From assembly GCA_910579735.1 (NCBI GenBank), contig CAJTUZ010000031.1, forward strand, positions 1 to 27,198: 27,198 nt of DNA. Direction: 5' to 3'. This document shows positions 16,768-24,682 of this stretch, one piece after another. The position numbers and the translations under genes were made by a program. Under the pieces are notes generated by a model. That model ran no database searches and was not told the DNA's origin. It saw only the letters and a list, made by a program, of their open reading frames with translations. The stretch is from an uncultured Lachnospiraceae bacterium. Lineage in GTDB: Bacteria; Bacillota; Clostridia; Lachnospirales; Lachnospiraceae. The number at the start of each line of letters is the position of its first letter. Position 1 is the first letter of the stretch.

Positions 16768-18597
16768 TTATTTTTCACTCTGCGCATAATCCTGCATCAC
16801 GATCTGCAGGCTTTCTCTCCCCTGATATACGTTAATATCCGGATAATAGATCATCGAAATAACGATCTGCCTGCTGCCCTCCCGGTAAAGTCTCTCTTTC
16901 TCACTTTCTCCAAATGACTGCGCCAAAAAAGCATGCCACTTCTCCAGATCGCCAAAATAGATCATCTCATAAAAATTTCCCTGTCCATCCTGTATTCTAT
17001 ACTTTCCGACATTGCCGTTTTTCCCCAGAATCCTGCCCTGCAGAATACGGATATTTTTCTGGGCAAAAACAGGTTTCGGATTCCCGTTTCCGAATGGTTC
17101 AAGCACCCTTAGCTGCTTTACGAAGTCCATATGAAGATAGGATAACGGCATGGGTACGTCTATTACAATTTTCTCTATAAGATCATCATCGGACAATTGA
17201 CAGTTTCTGTTAAGGCTTTCCCGGAATTCTTCTATCTTTTCCTCCGGCAGGGACAGCCCCGCCGCCATTTTATGACCGCCGTATTTTGTAAAAAGATGTT
17301 TGCAGAGGCTCATCTGCTCATACATATGGTAGGTCTCAATGGAACGTCCCGAACCTTTGACGCCTTCCTCTCCTTTGGTAAGTACAAAAACCGGTTTATA
17401 ATATTTTTCCCTGATCCGTCCGGCTATGATACCGGCCAGGCTTTCATGGCAGTCCGGCAGATACAGAACAAGCACTTTATCTTCCGCATAAGGACCGTTT
17501 TCTATCATTTCCACAGCCCGCTCCGTTCCCTGCCTCGTCATTTCCTTTCGGCTGTCGTTTAATTCCTTTAATTCGCCGGCAATCATGACCGCGTCGGCAA
17601 ATGATCCGCTCGTGAGCATACGAAGCGCCTTCGCCGCGGTATCCAGCCTTCCCGTAGCATTTAGGCACGGTCCCAAAACAAACCCAATATGATAAGCCGA
17701 CAACGGCTTATTCTGCATCCCGTTTACTTCAATGAGTGCACGCAGTCCTATATTTTTCGTATGTACCATCTGCTCCAAACCGTAACGCACGATGATCCTG
17801 TTCTCATCCAAAAGCTCCATCACATCGCCTACGGTTGCAAACGCGGCAAATTCCAAGAGCTCTGCAAGCAGCGCTTCACGCCCCTTCGTATCCGCACTCT
17901 GTCCTGCGCTCTTACTGCTCTGCGGCTTTGCCTCTTTATCATATTCCTCCGTAATAACCTGTATGAACTTATAGGCCACCACCGCGCCGCAGATACCGTC
18001 AAAGGGATAGCTGCATTTCTCCTGTTTCGGATCGATAATCGCTTCCGCAGGCGGCAGCAGTTCTTTTCTGACGCCGTCTTCCGTTATTTCATAAGGCACT
18101 TCATGGTGGTCCGTTATGACGACGTGCATACCAAGCTGCCTTGCATAAGCGATCTGCTGCGCCGCCGCAATACCGTTGTCACAGGTAATGATCGTGTCGA
18201 TTCCGGCTTCATGCGCTTCTTCTATCAACGCATCATTTAATCCGTAGCCATCTTTGATGCGGTGCGGAATGACCGTATCCACGTCCGCGCCGCAGTATTG
18301 CAGGCCGCGAAGCAATATGTAGGTCGAACAGATTCCGTCGATATCATAGTCTCCGATAACACGGAGCCGGACGCCTGATCTGATTCCGGACAGTATAAAA
18401 AAGACTGCCTTCTCCATGTCGTAAAGCAGCCGCGGCGCATGTAAATCTTCTAAAGTTCCGTTCAGAAAAAGATCGATCTGCGTTTCATCCACGATATCTC
18501 TGTTCCGGATAATACGTGCGATGACAGGATCGATCCGAAAGATTTCTGCAAGTTTTGTAAAATCGGCCTTCTTGGCCGATACCATCCATTTCGCCAT
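16768..18597 (-). CDS. recJ: Single-stranded-DNA-specific exonuclease RecJ
   Basis: This 609-residue DHH-superfamily 5'-3' exonuclease acts in recombination and mismatch repair. Metal-binding motifs are GDYDIDG (82-88), a CDNG segment and DHHEVP (163-168). The DHHA1 domain has GSGRS and GGHKMAAGLS, and a C-terminal OB domain follows (about 470-609). A Ser/Lys-rich linker near residues 230-245 (PQSSKSAGQSADTKG) interrupts the core. I chose the ATG of MAKWMVSAKKADF (18597), which has AGGAAG before it. The longer upstream frame runs into the tmRNA gene. The start is only 17 bases from the tmRNA 3' end with no terminator between them. Confidence 0.95.
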   Translation of the reverse strand: MAKWMVSAKKADFTKLAEIFRIDPVIARIIRNRDIVDETQIDLFLNGTLEDLHAPRLLYDMEKAVFFILSGIRSGVRLRVIGDYDIDGICSTYILLRGLQYCGADVDTVIPHRIKDGYGLNDALIEEAHEAGIDTIITCDNGIAAAQQIAYARQLGMHVVITDHHEVPYEITEDGVRKELLPPAEAIIDPKQEKCSYPFDGICGAVVAYKFIQVITEEYDKEAKPQSSKSAGQSADTKGREALLAELLEFAAFATVGDVMELLDENRIIVRYGLEQMVHTKNIGLRALIEVNGMQNKPLSAYHIGFVLGPCLNATGRLDTAAKALRMLTSGSFADAVMIAGELKELNDSRKEMTRQGTERAVEMIENGPYAEDKVLVLYLPDCHESLAGIIAGRIREKYYKPVFVLTKGEEGVKGSGRSIETYHMYEQMSLCKHLFTKYGGHKMAAGLSLPEEKIEEFRESLNRNCQLSDDDLIEKIVIDVPMPLSYLHMDFVKQLRVLEPFGNGNPKPVFAQKNIRILQGRILGKNGNVGKYRIQDGQGNFYEMIYFGDLEKWHAFLAQSFGESEKERLYREGSRQIVISMIYYPDINVYQGRESLQIVMQDYAQSEK

Positions 18598-18614
18598 GTT
18601 GAACTTCCTAAAAG

Positions 18615-18960
18615 TGGACCAGATGGGAGTCGAACCCATGTCCAAAAGCCTATTCCCTGTCCTTCTACTATCATAGTCTGCTGTTTCGGCTAAGCCTCAT
18701 TCCCTCCCGTACCAGGAAGCAGACGCCCCGGTACGTTCAGTAGCTTCATCATACGCCCACAGGCTCAAAGCTTTGCCTGTGTCGTTTCCTGCATAGTCGA
18801 TGCCCGGTTCTTAATGTGCAGGTGCACTAAGACGGACAGCTGCCATTAGGCAGCGTATGCTAAATTATCTTCAGCGTTTATATTTAGGTTTGCGATTTGA
18901 CGATTCGCTGTCGGATAGCTTCTCCAGCTGCAAGACCCCTGTCGAAACCTTGACTGGCCC
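18615..18960 (-). ncRNA. ssrA: Transfer-messenger RNA (tmRNA)
   Basis: This 346-base gene has the tmRNA ends. The 5' GGGCCAG (18960-18954) pairs over seven positions with 3' CTGGTCC (18622-18616), with one G-U pair. It has the 5' GTTTCGACAGGGG segment and a T arm, GGTTCGACTCCC. The mRNA-like part encodes AEDNLAYAA followed by TAA (tag 18875-18849, stop 18848-18846), immediately followed by a hairpin. The 3' CCA is not encoded; the genome reads A-C-T at that position, so CCA must be added enzymatically. With SmpB it rescues ribosomes on mRNAs without stop codons. smpB lies 105 bases upstream. Confidence 0.97.
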
Positions 18961-19065
18961 ATATAAAATTATGATACTTTTGTATCGGCAGCGGGCAGTA
19001 TATTTTGCAGACTCCCCGTGTGCTGACTATATTGTAACATATATCGTCTGATTTTAGTACCTTTT

Positions 19066-19530
19066 TTAGAGATTTTTGATCTTAAAATCCCGTTCGTGTT
19101 CTCTTCGCTGGTCTTTCCTGGCGATATCCTGTCTTTTATCATAAAGTTTCTTGCCTTTGGCAAGTCCGATCTCCACTTTGGCCCGGCCTTCTTTAAAATA
19201 GACCTGGAGCGGTACGATCGTATATCCCTGCTCGGACATCTTTCCCTCTAATTTGCGGATCTCCGGTTTATGCAGCAGCAGTTTTTTCACCCGCAGCGGG
19301 TCTTTGTTAAAAATGTTTCCCTTTTCATAAGGACTGATATTCATGCCGTAAACAAAAGCCTCGCCGTTCTCAATCCGGATAAAGCCTTCCTTGATGCTGC
19401 ATTTCCCAAGTCTTAAAGACTTTACTTCCGTACCGTGCAGGGCAAGTCCCGCCTCATATTTTTCTTCTATGAAATAATCATGATACGCCTTTTTATTATT
19501 CGCGACAAGTTTCATCGTTTCTTTTGCCAT
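19066..19530 (-). CDS. smpB: SsrA-binding protein SmpB
   Basis: This 154-residue protein binds tmRNA and carries it into stalled ribosomes. It has the family core KLVANNKKAYHDYFIEEKYEAG, the GTEVKSLR segment, and the basic C-terminal tail KKLYDKRQDIARKDQRRE that enters the empty mRNA channel. The start MAKETMKLVANN (19530) matches family N-termini. An ATG four codons upstream (19542) is possible, but it lies immediately after GAAAGG. The gene follows rnr and precedes ssrA, the conserved rnr-smpB-ssrA order. Confidence 0.96.
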   Translation of the reverse strand: MAKETMKLVANNKKAYHDYFIEEKYEAGLALHGTEVKSLRLGKCSIKEGFIRIENGEAFVYGMNISPYEKGNIFNKDPLRVKKLLLHKPEIRKLEGKMSEQGYTIVPLQVYFKEGRAKVEIGLAKGKKLYDKRQDIARKDQRREHERDFKIKNL

Positions 19531-19602
19531 ACTAATAACCATGCCTTTCTCTCAACCTGAAAACTGCCATATCCGGCTGCTGTTTCTGCATCCTGTCTGC
19601 GT

Positions 19603-21747
19603 CTAACAGCCATCCTGCATTTCGTCGACCGGTATGGAGAAATCGATCGTTCTTGTAAGCCGTTCCACGCCATCTACACAGATCCGGATTTTTTCGCCCA
19701 GACGATATTTTCGCCCGGTATCCTGTCCTACCATTTCGTATGTGTTCTCATCATAGTAATAATAATCTCCCGGCAGCTTCGAGACATGGATCATGCCTTC
19801 TATCGTGCTCGGCAGTTCCACATAAACGCCCCAGGCGGTAATCCCGGAAATAATGCCCTCAAAGATTTCACCGATATGAGACTCCATATATTCTGCCTTC
19901 TTTAGCTTATCTGTTTCCCGCTCCGCCTCTTCGGCGCGGCGTTCCATTTTGGAAGAATGATTCGCCACTTCCGGCAGCTTATTCCAATAATGTTCTATGC
20001 GGTTTTCTTTCAGACGCCCACGCAGCTGTTCCTTGATGATGCGGTGAATCTGCAGATCCGGATACCGCCTGATCGGAGACGTAAAATGACAATAATACTG
20101 GCAGGCCAATCCAAAATGCCCGCTGCATTCCACCGTATATTTTGCCTGTTTCATACTGCGCAATGTCAGTCTGCTGATCAACGTTTCTTCCGGTGTTCCT
20201 TCTATCTTTCCAAGCAGCTTCTGTATTTCTTTCGGATGAATCTCTTCCCGCGACATCTTAATATGATAACCGAAATTGTTAAGAAAGGTCGCCAGTTTCA
20301 TAACCTTCTCGGAATCGGGATTGTCATGCGTTCTATAGACAAACGGCAGTTCCAGCCAGTAAAAATGCTGTGCCACCGTCTCATTGGCGATCAGCATAAA
20401 ATCTTCGATGATCTTAGTTGCCACATTCCGCTCATATGGCTTTACCTCTGTCGGATGTCCATTTGCATCAAGTATGATCTTGCTTTCCGGGAAATCGAAA
20501 TCGATGGATCCTCTCTTATGTCTTTTGGCCCGCAGGATGGCGGCTAATTCTTCCATTAAGGTAAACATGGGCACAAGCGTCCCGTATTCCTGACATTCCG
20601 CCTCGTCATGATCCTCCAGAATCTTCTTAACGCTTGTATAAGACATTCTTTTTTCCACACGGATAACGGATTCCACGATCTCATAATCGGTCACGCTGCC
20701 TTTCCCATCGATCGTCATCATACAGCTGAGCGCCAGCCTGTCAACTCCCTGATTCAAAGAACATATTCCGTTTGAAAGTTTATGAGGCAGCATCGGAATA
20801 ACCCGGTCCACCAGATAAACGCTTGTGCCGCGCTCCAATGCTTCCCAGTCCAGAGCGGAATTCTCCTGTACATAGTTCGATACATCCGCAATATGCACGC
20901 CCAGATGATAGAAGTCTCCTTCTTTGGTAAGGCTGACCGCATCATCCAGATCCTTGGCGTCCTCTCCGTCTATCGTAACCATACGGACATCCCGCAGATC
21001 TCTTCGGCCTGCCATATCCGCCTCCGATACCTCATCAGGGACACGCTCCGCCTGATTCATTACCTTTTCCCCGAAAGCAGTCGGCAGATCAAACCCCCGG
21101 ATAATAGACATGATATCGACGCCCGGATCATTGATATGCCCCAGGATCTCTACGATCTTTCCTTCCGGTTTATGTTTTTCGTCGCCGTAACTTGTCAGTT
21201 CTACTACTACTTTATGCCCGTCCACTGCACCTTTAGAACGCTCTTTCGGCACGAAAATATCGGAAGAGAGCTTCCCGTTATCCGGGATCACGAAACCAAA
21301 TGCCGACGCCTGCTCAAAAGTACCGACGATCTGTTTCGTACCATGCTCCAATATTTTGCGTACGACGGCTTCCTGCCTTTTGCCGCGCTTTCCGGGCAGC
21401 AGTTCCACCTGTACTTTGTCCATATGAAATGCATTGTTGACCATGGCTTCCGGGATATACAGGTCTTCTTCCCTGCCTTCTATCTCTACGAAGCCGAACC
21501 CTCTGGCATTTCCGATAAAAGTACCCGTCAGGAAACGTTCATCGGGTTTACTATACTTGCCCTTTGCGCTAAGCTGTATTTTCCCTTCCGCCAAAAGAGC
21601 GTCCAGCACTTTGCGGAATTCTTCCCGGTCCGCTTTGGATACCTGCATAAAAGCAGCAAGTTCTTTCTCCTTCATCGGTACATACAGATCGTCCTGTATC
21701 AGTTCACATATTAATTTTTTACGTTTTTCAAACAATTCGCAATCCAT
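19603..21747 (-). CDS. rnr: Ribonuclease R
   Basis: This 714-residue RNase II/R-family 3'-5' exoribonuclease degrades structured RNA and mRNAs released by trans-translation. It has an N-terminal winged helix (about 1-65), cold-shock domains (about 70-225), the RNB catalytic domain with the metal aspartates D260, D266, D268 and D269 in TIDGEDAKDLDDAV, and a C-terminal S1 domain (about 628-712, GIISGITAWGVYVELP). The start at MDCELFEKRKK (21747) has AAGGAG five bases upstream. A longer open frame to 21804 overlaps the secG terminator and is not used. It stands between secG and smpB. Confidence 0.96.
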   Translation of the reverse strand: MDCELFEKRKKLICELIQDDLYVPMKEKELAAFMQVSKADREEFRKVLDALLAEGKIQLSAKGKYSKPDERFLTGTFIGNARGFGFVEIEGREEDLYIPEAMVNNAFHMDKVQVELLPGKRGKRQEAVVRKILEHGTKQIVGTFEQASAFGFVIPDNGKLSSDIFVPKERSKGAVDGHKVVVELTSYGDEKHKPEGKIVEILGHINDPGVDIMSIIRGFDLPTAFGEKVMNQAERVPDEVSEADMAGRRDLRDVRMVTIDGEDAKDLDDAVSLTKEGDFYHLGVHIADVSNYVQENSALDWEALERGTSVYLVDRVIPMLPHKLSNGICSLNQGVDRLALSCMMTIDGKGSVTDYEIVESVIRVEKRMSYTSVKKILEDHDEAECQEYGTLVPMFTLMEELAAILRAKRHKRGSIDFDFPESKIILDANGHPTEVKPYERNVATKIIEDFMLIANETVAQHFYWLELPFVYRTHDNPDSEKVMKLATFLNNFGYHIKMSREEIHPKEIQKLLGKIEGTPEETLISRLTLRSMKQAKYTVECSGHFGLACQYYCHFTSPIRRYPDLQIHRIIKEQLRGRLKENRIEHYWNKLPEVANHSSKMERRAEEAERETDKLKKAEYMESHIGEIFEGIISGITAWGVYVELPSTIEGMIHVSKLPGDYYYYDENTYEMVGQDTGRKYRLGEKIRICVDGVERLTRTIDFSIPVDEMQDGC

Positions 21748-21766
21748 TCTAACTCCTTCATAAGGT

Positions 21767-21793
21767 AAAAAAAGCACTCTTTTGCAAGAGTGC
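21767..21793 (-). terminator. Intrinsic terminator between secG and rnr
   Basis: On the minus strand GCACTCTT-GCAA-AAGAGTGC forms a perfect 8-bp stem followed by seven T residues. It lies 11 bases past the secG stop and 19 bases before the rnr start, so rnr expression depends on readthrough or on a promoter overlapping this short gap. It probably sets secG above the downstream genes. Confidence 0.9.
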
Positions 21794-21804
21794 TTCCACA
21801 TCAT

Positions 21805-22044
21805 CTAAAACAGATTCAGGTTCAAAACAACCGCCAACAGCATAAATCCGACTGCCAGACCGGTCGTAATTTTGACCAGTTTCCCTTCCATGGAACGGCC
21901 TTTGTTCTTTCCCCAATATGTTTCGGCTGCGCCGCTTACGGCTCCAAGCCCCGCGGACTTTCCTTCCTGCATTAATACCAGTATCACCAATGCGATACAA
22001 ATTATAATATATATAACGGTTAATATAATCCTTAACGCTCCCAT
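21805..22044 (-). CDS. secG: Preprotein translocase subunit SecG
   Basis: This 79-residue membrane protein is the small SecYEG subunit. It has two hydrophobic segments (about 3-24 and 58-78) around a conserved cytoplasmic loop, LMQEGKSAGLGAVSGAAETYWGKNKGR, whose residues are typical of SecG. AAAGGAG lies nine bases before the ATG. It is the first gene of the secG-rnr-smpB-ssrA-recJ-pfkB run and has a clear promoter. Confidence 0.95.
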   Translation of the reverse strand: MGALRIILTVIYIIICIALVILVLMQEGKSAGLGAVSGAAETYWGKNKGRSMEGKLVKITTGLAVGFMLLAVVLNLNLF

Positions 22045-22080
22045 TGAAAACTGCTCCTTTCCCTATATCAAGCAGATTTT

Positions 22081-22109
22081 AGTGTAACATAGTTATTCCC
22101 GATATGCAA
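22081..22109 (-). promoter_or_regulatory. Promoter of secG
   Basis: On the minus strand TTGCAT (22109-22104) and TACACT (22086-22081) are separated by exactly 17 bases, with a predicted start near 22074 and a leader of about 30 bases to the secG ATG. Confidence 0.6.
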
Positions 22110-22159
22110 GACAAAATTTTATTTTTCTGCTCTTCCGTGTCTGCGTGTAACAATTTCTG

Positions 22160-24121
22160 CTATTTTCTCCCGTCCGTTCCCTGAAAGGAAGGCTCCTGCT
22201 GATAAGCATGGAACTTCTCTGCGATCTGTTCGGCGGAAAGCACGTAGTGATATATTTCAAGTCCTGCAAACTTCCCTTTAAAAGAGTTCTGGTACTCATC
22301 GCCGCCGATCATAAACTGTTCCGGAATTTTCAAATCCGGTACATGTTCTCTGCTGCCCACGAGCAGACCGTTAAAATAAATTTTAGCAATATGCGTGATT
22401 ACGTCATAAGTTGCACAGACATACGCCCACTGTCCCGGAACCGCTTTTCTGCACGAGATATCATGCCATTCATTGGCTTCCCTGTCATCCTTGATACGAA
22501 AATAGAAATCGCCGTGTCCGGTAACCGGCATCAGACTCATAAACCCATCTTTGTACGAAACATAGATGATACTGGTCCATGGATTTTCCCCGCTCGGATT
22601 GATCCAGAAACAAATAGAATAACTGTCACTGTACATGATCTCCTTGGGCAGCACGACCAGATTCTCTTTCACACCGCCACCCGGAAAAACAAGCGCCTCC
22701 TGCGTTTCAACAACACCCTTCGTATACTGCAGTCCCGTTCCGACATAAGCGCCCGGATATTTTTCTTCCGCATCCGACAGATGTCCTGCAAAAGAAAAGA
22801 TCTCCGGCTTCTTTTTTCTGACATGGAACATTCTGTCCTGATAACACTGAGCAAAACAATCGCTGCTGCAGGGCACGCCGTAAAAGTCACCTGTCCCAAA
22901 CTGCGCGCCGTACCCGGTAAACGTCATGATCTGACTCTCACTTGTTACCCCCTGCACGACGATACCATAATGCAGATCCCGGCCAAGACTGATCACATTG
23001 CGCAGAATACACGCTACTTTCTCATTTTCCTGCGCTTCCGCAAGCAGCTTGGCATCCAGTTTCAGTACCCTTGCCTGAATGCGTCTCAAGATCGTAAGAG
23101 ATGAAGCCGTGGCAAAATCATTGATCGCCACATAACATCCTGCATCGATCAAAGACTGCACGACGCCAAACATTTTCTCTTCGTTATCCCGGAATTCTTT
23201 TTCATCAATACATAACTTCAGCTCATCAAGCGGGAGCCGATATCTTTCGATACACTGCAAAATAGCCTGAACGCTTCCCTTCTGTAAAAGGTAACGGGCA
23301 GACATCCTTACATAAATTTCAAGCCCATACAGATCCGTATCCCGCCATCTGTCTTTCTGCCTGCAGGCTTCTTCCAGCAAATGCGCGCTCATCTGGGCAT
23401 CGATCCCATATTGTCTGAAGATCGGCAGAAACTTTTCTTCCGGAATGATTCCTCTGCCCGGAAAATTCCATTGCAAAACCAATTCGGCTCCGATCACATC
23501 CGAAGTCTGTACATAGATGACCGGACGATACAGGATTTCTATCTCCTGCACTGCCATGCCGGACAATGCGCGTTCTTTGATCTCTTTTTCTTCCTCAATA
23601 CGATCCTTGATCTCATCATAAACAATAAAGTGTCCTTTTCCATGTTTTTTCACATGGTACATGGCCACATCACTCTGCTCAATAATCTCCTGAAGTCCTA
23701 CGGATACTTTCTGGTCAAATGTCACACCGATACTGAAAGAAAGCAGTTTCTCCACATTAGGATCAAATCCGCCGCTCCTGATCGCTGTCTGAAGATATGT
23801 CATCTTATCTTTGAGCATATCGATATCCAATGCTCCGTTGCATAAAACAGCGAACTCGTCGCCGCCCATCCTGACAATCAACTGGCTGTGCAGAATGTCC
23901 TGCAGCAGATTGCTGATATGAATAAGCAGTGCATCACCTTTCGCATGTCCGTATGTATCGTTCACCAGCTTAAAATTATCCACATCGACATAGATACAGT
24001 GGACCGCTGCATCTACCGGAAGATGTTTCCATATTTCGCCCAGTCCCCGCCTGTTGCATAATCCGGTAAGGTAGTCCCTGTTTGACTCTTCTGTTCCGTA
24101 TTGCCGAAAAATACCTTCCAT
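22160..24121 (-). CDS. GGDEF - degenerate EAL - LamG-like protein
   Basis: This 653-residue protein has no signal peptide or membrane segment. The GGDEF domain (about 12-170) keeps DYLTGLCNRR, DVDNFKLVND and RMGGDEF (84-90), so diguanylate cyclase activity is plausible; the RxxD inhibitory site is absent. The EAL domain (about 190-435) is degenerate: the ExLxR motif reads GAELVLQW, the metal pair region is NDFATAS in place of DDFGTG, and the later catalytic Glu appears as Gln in VVQGVTSE. It probably binds or senses rather than cleaves c-di-GMP. Residues about 455-638 form a LamG/concanavalin-like jelly roll (YSICFWINPSG, WAYVCATYD, KIYFNGLLVGS). GAGGG lies six bases before the ATG. It is transcribed alone, away from the plus-strand genes. 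Confidence 0.88.
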   Translation of the reverse strand: MEGIFRQYGTEESNRDYLTGLCNRRGLGEIWKHLPVDAAVHCIYVDVDNFKLVNDTYGHAKGDALLIHISNLLQDILHSQLIVRMGGDEFAVLCNGALDIDMLKDKMTYLQTAIRSGGFDPNVEKLLSFSIGVTFDQKVSVGLQEIIEQSDVAMYHVKKHGKGHFIVYDEIKDRIEEEKEIKERALSGMAVQEIEILYRPVIYVQTSDVIGAELVLQWNFPGRGIIPEEKFLPIFRQYGIDAQMSAHLLEEACRQKDRWRDTDLYGLEIYVRMSARYLLQKGSVQAILQCIERYRLPLDELKLCIDEKEFRDNEEKMFGVVQSLIDAGCYVAINDFATASSLTILRRIQARVLKLDAKLLAEAQENEKVACILRNVISLGRDLHYGIVVQGVTSESQIMTFTGYGAQFGTGDFYGVPCSSDCFAQCYQDRMFHVRKKKPEIFSFAGHLSDAEEKYPGAYVGTGLQYTKGVVETQEALVFPGGGVKENLVVLPKEIMYSDSYSICFWINPSGENPWTSIIYVSYKDGFMSLMPVTGHGDFYFRIKDDREANEWHDISCRKAVPGQWAYVCATYDVITHIAKIYFNGLLVGSREHVPDLKIPEQFMIGGDEYQNSFKGKFAGLEIYHYVLSAEQIAEKFHAYQQEPSFQGTDGRK

Positions 24122-24205
24122 GTCCTCCCTCTTTTCACTATACGCGTAATCTGATACATGCTTTACCCATTTTAAAGAATTTGCTAAAATATTTTACTAT
24201 TTATT

Positions 24206-24234
24206 ATAATATCACATGAAAGCACTTAATACAA
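24206..24234 (-). promoter_or_regulatory. Candidate promoter of the GGDEF-EAL-LamG gene
   Basis: On the minus strand TTGTAT (24234-24229) and TATTAT (24211-24206) are 17 bases apart, about 85 bases before the start codon. TATAAT two bases further on is an alternative -10. Confidence 0.45.
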
Positions 24235-24326
24235 GCGGACGATAGCACTTCTATCTTTCATATGTGCCTTTTTATTTTCCTGTCATAGAATTGTCGAGGA
24301 ATATATTGTAACCCTAAATCCAGGAA

Positions 24327-24370
24327 TTGACAGCACTGTCAAAATTAATTATAATCATCGTTATATAACG
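24327..24370 (+). promoter_or_regulatory. Consensus promoter with two palindromic operators
   Basis: TTGACA (24327-24332) and TATAAT (24350-24355) are both perfect consensus with a 17-base spacer. The palindrome TTGACAG-CA-CTGTCAA (24327-24342) covers the -35 box, and the perfect palindrome CGTTATATAACG (24359-24370) covers the start site. These are well placed for repression by a TetR-type protein, whose damaged gene follows directly. It would drive the tetR remnant and the CPBP gene. Confidence 0.8.
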
Positions 24371-24397
24371 AAAATTATGCAAAGAGAGTAAAACAAA

Positions 24398-24682
24398 GTA
24401 CCCCCGAAAGCAAAGATTACAAAAGACATGATTATTGACGCTGCATTTGAAATTGTCCGTGAAACAGGGGCGGAAAACATCAATGCAAGAACAGTGTCAA
24501 AAAAACTGAACTGTTCCACGCAGCCGGTCATGTACCATTTTGCAACGATTGCATTATTCGCTCACGGCTATGCAAGCATCATTGCAAATAATTCGCTTAA
24601 GTATGACGAAACCGTTGTTGCAAACCATCTGGAACGAGCGTACCGGGGGGCAGTATCAGCATCGCACGAGGAAGGAAAATGA
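24398..24682 (+). pseudogene. TetR-family regulator with lost start codon and missing core
   Basis: The frame reads VPPKAKITKDMIIDAAFEIV and has a complete TetR helix-turn-helix (INARTVSKKLNCSTQPVMYHF), then passes straight to a short end (LFAHGYASIIANNSLKYDE...) that resembles the extreme C-terminus of such regulators. Only about 95 codons are present, where TetR proteins have about 180-200, so most of the ligand-binding domain is missing without a frame break. The codon where initiation is expected, before PPKAKITKD, is GTA; the next ATG is ten codons later (24428) and has no good ribosome binding site. It is probably non-functional or at most a small DNA-binding stub. Its TGA overlaps the ATG of the CPBP gene. 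Confidence 0.75.

Noticed and set aside
18598..18674. Upstream extension of RecJ and a second frame reading into the tmRNA 3' end
   Set aside because: These bases belong to tmRNA and its acceptor stem; the RecJ family start is the ATG at 18597.
18961..19040. Dedicated promoter of ssrA
   Set aside because: A CATAAT box lies at 18973-18968, but there is no -35 box at a fitting distance, so I do not call it.
20782..21714. 310-codon plus-strand open frame opposite rnr
   Set aside because: Same reasoning: antisense to a full-length RNase R with all motifs, with no protein family signal.
22294..22310. A second GGDEF-like motif, GGDEY, near the end of the GGDEF-EAL-LamG protein
   Set aside because: It lies within the LamG-like domain in the context FMIGGDEYQNSF, without the surrounding cyclase motifs, so it is coincidental.
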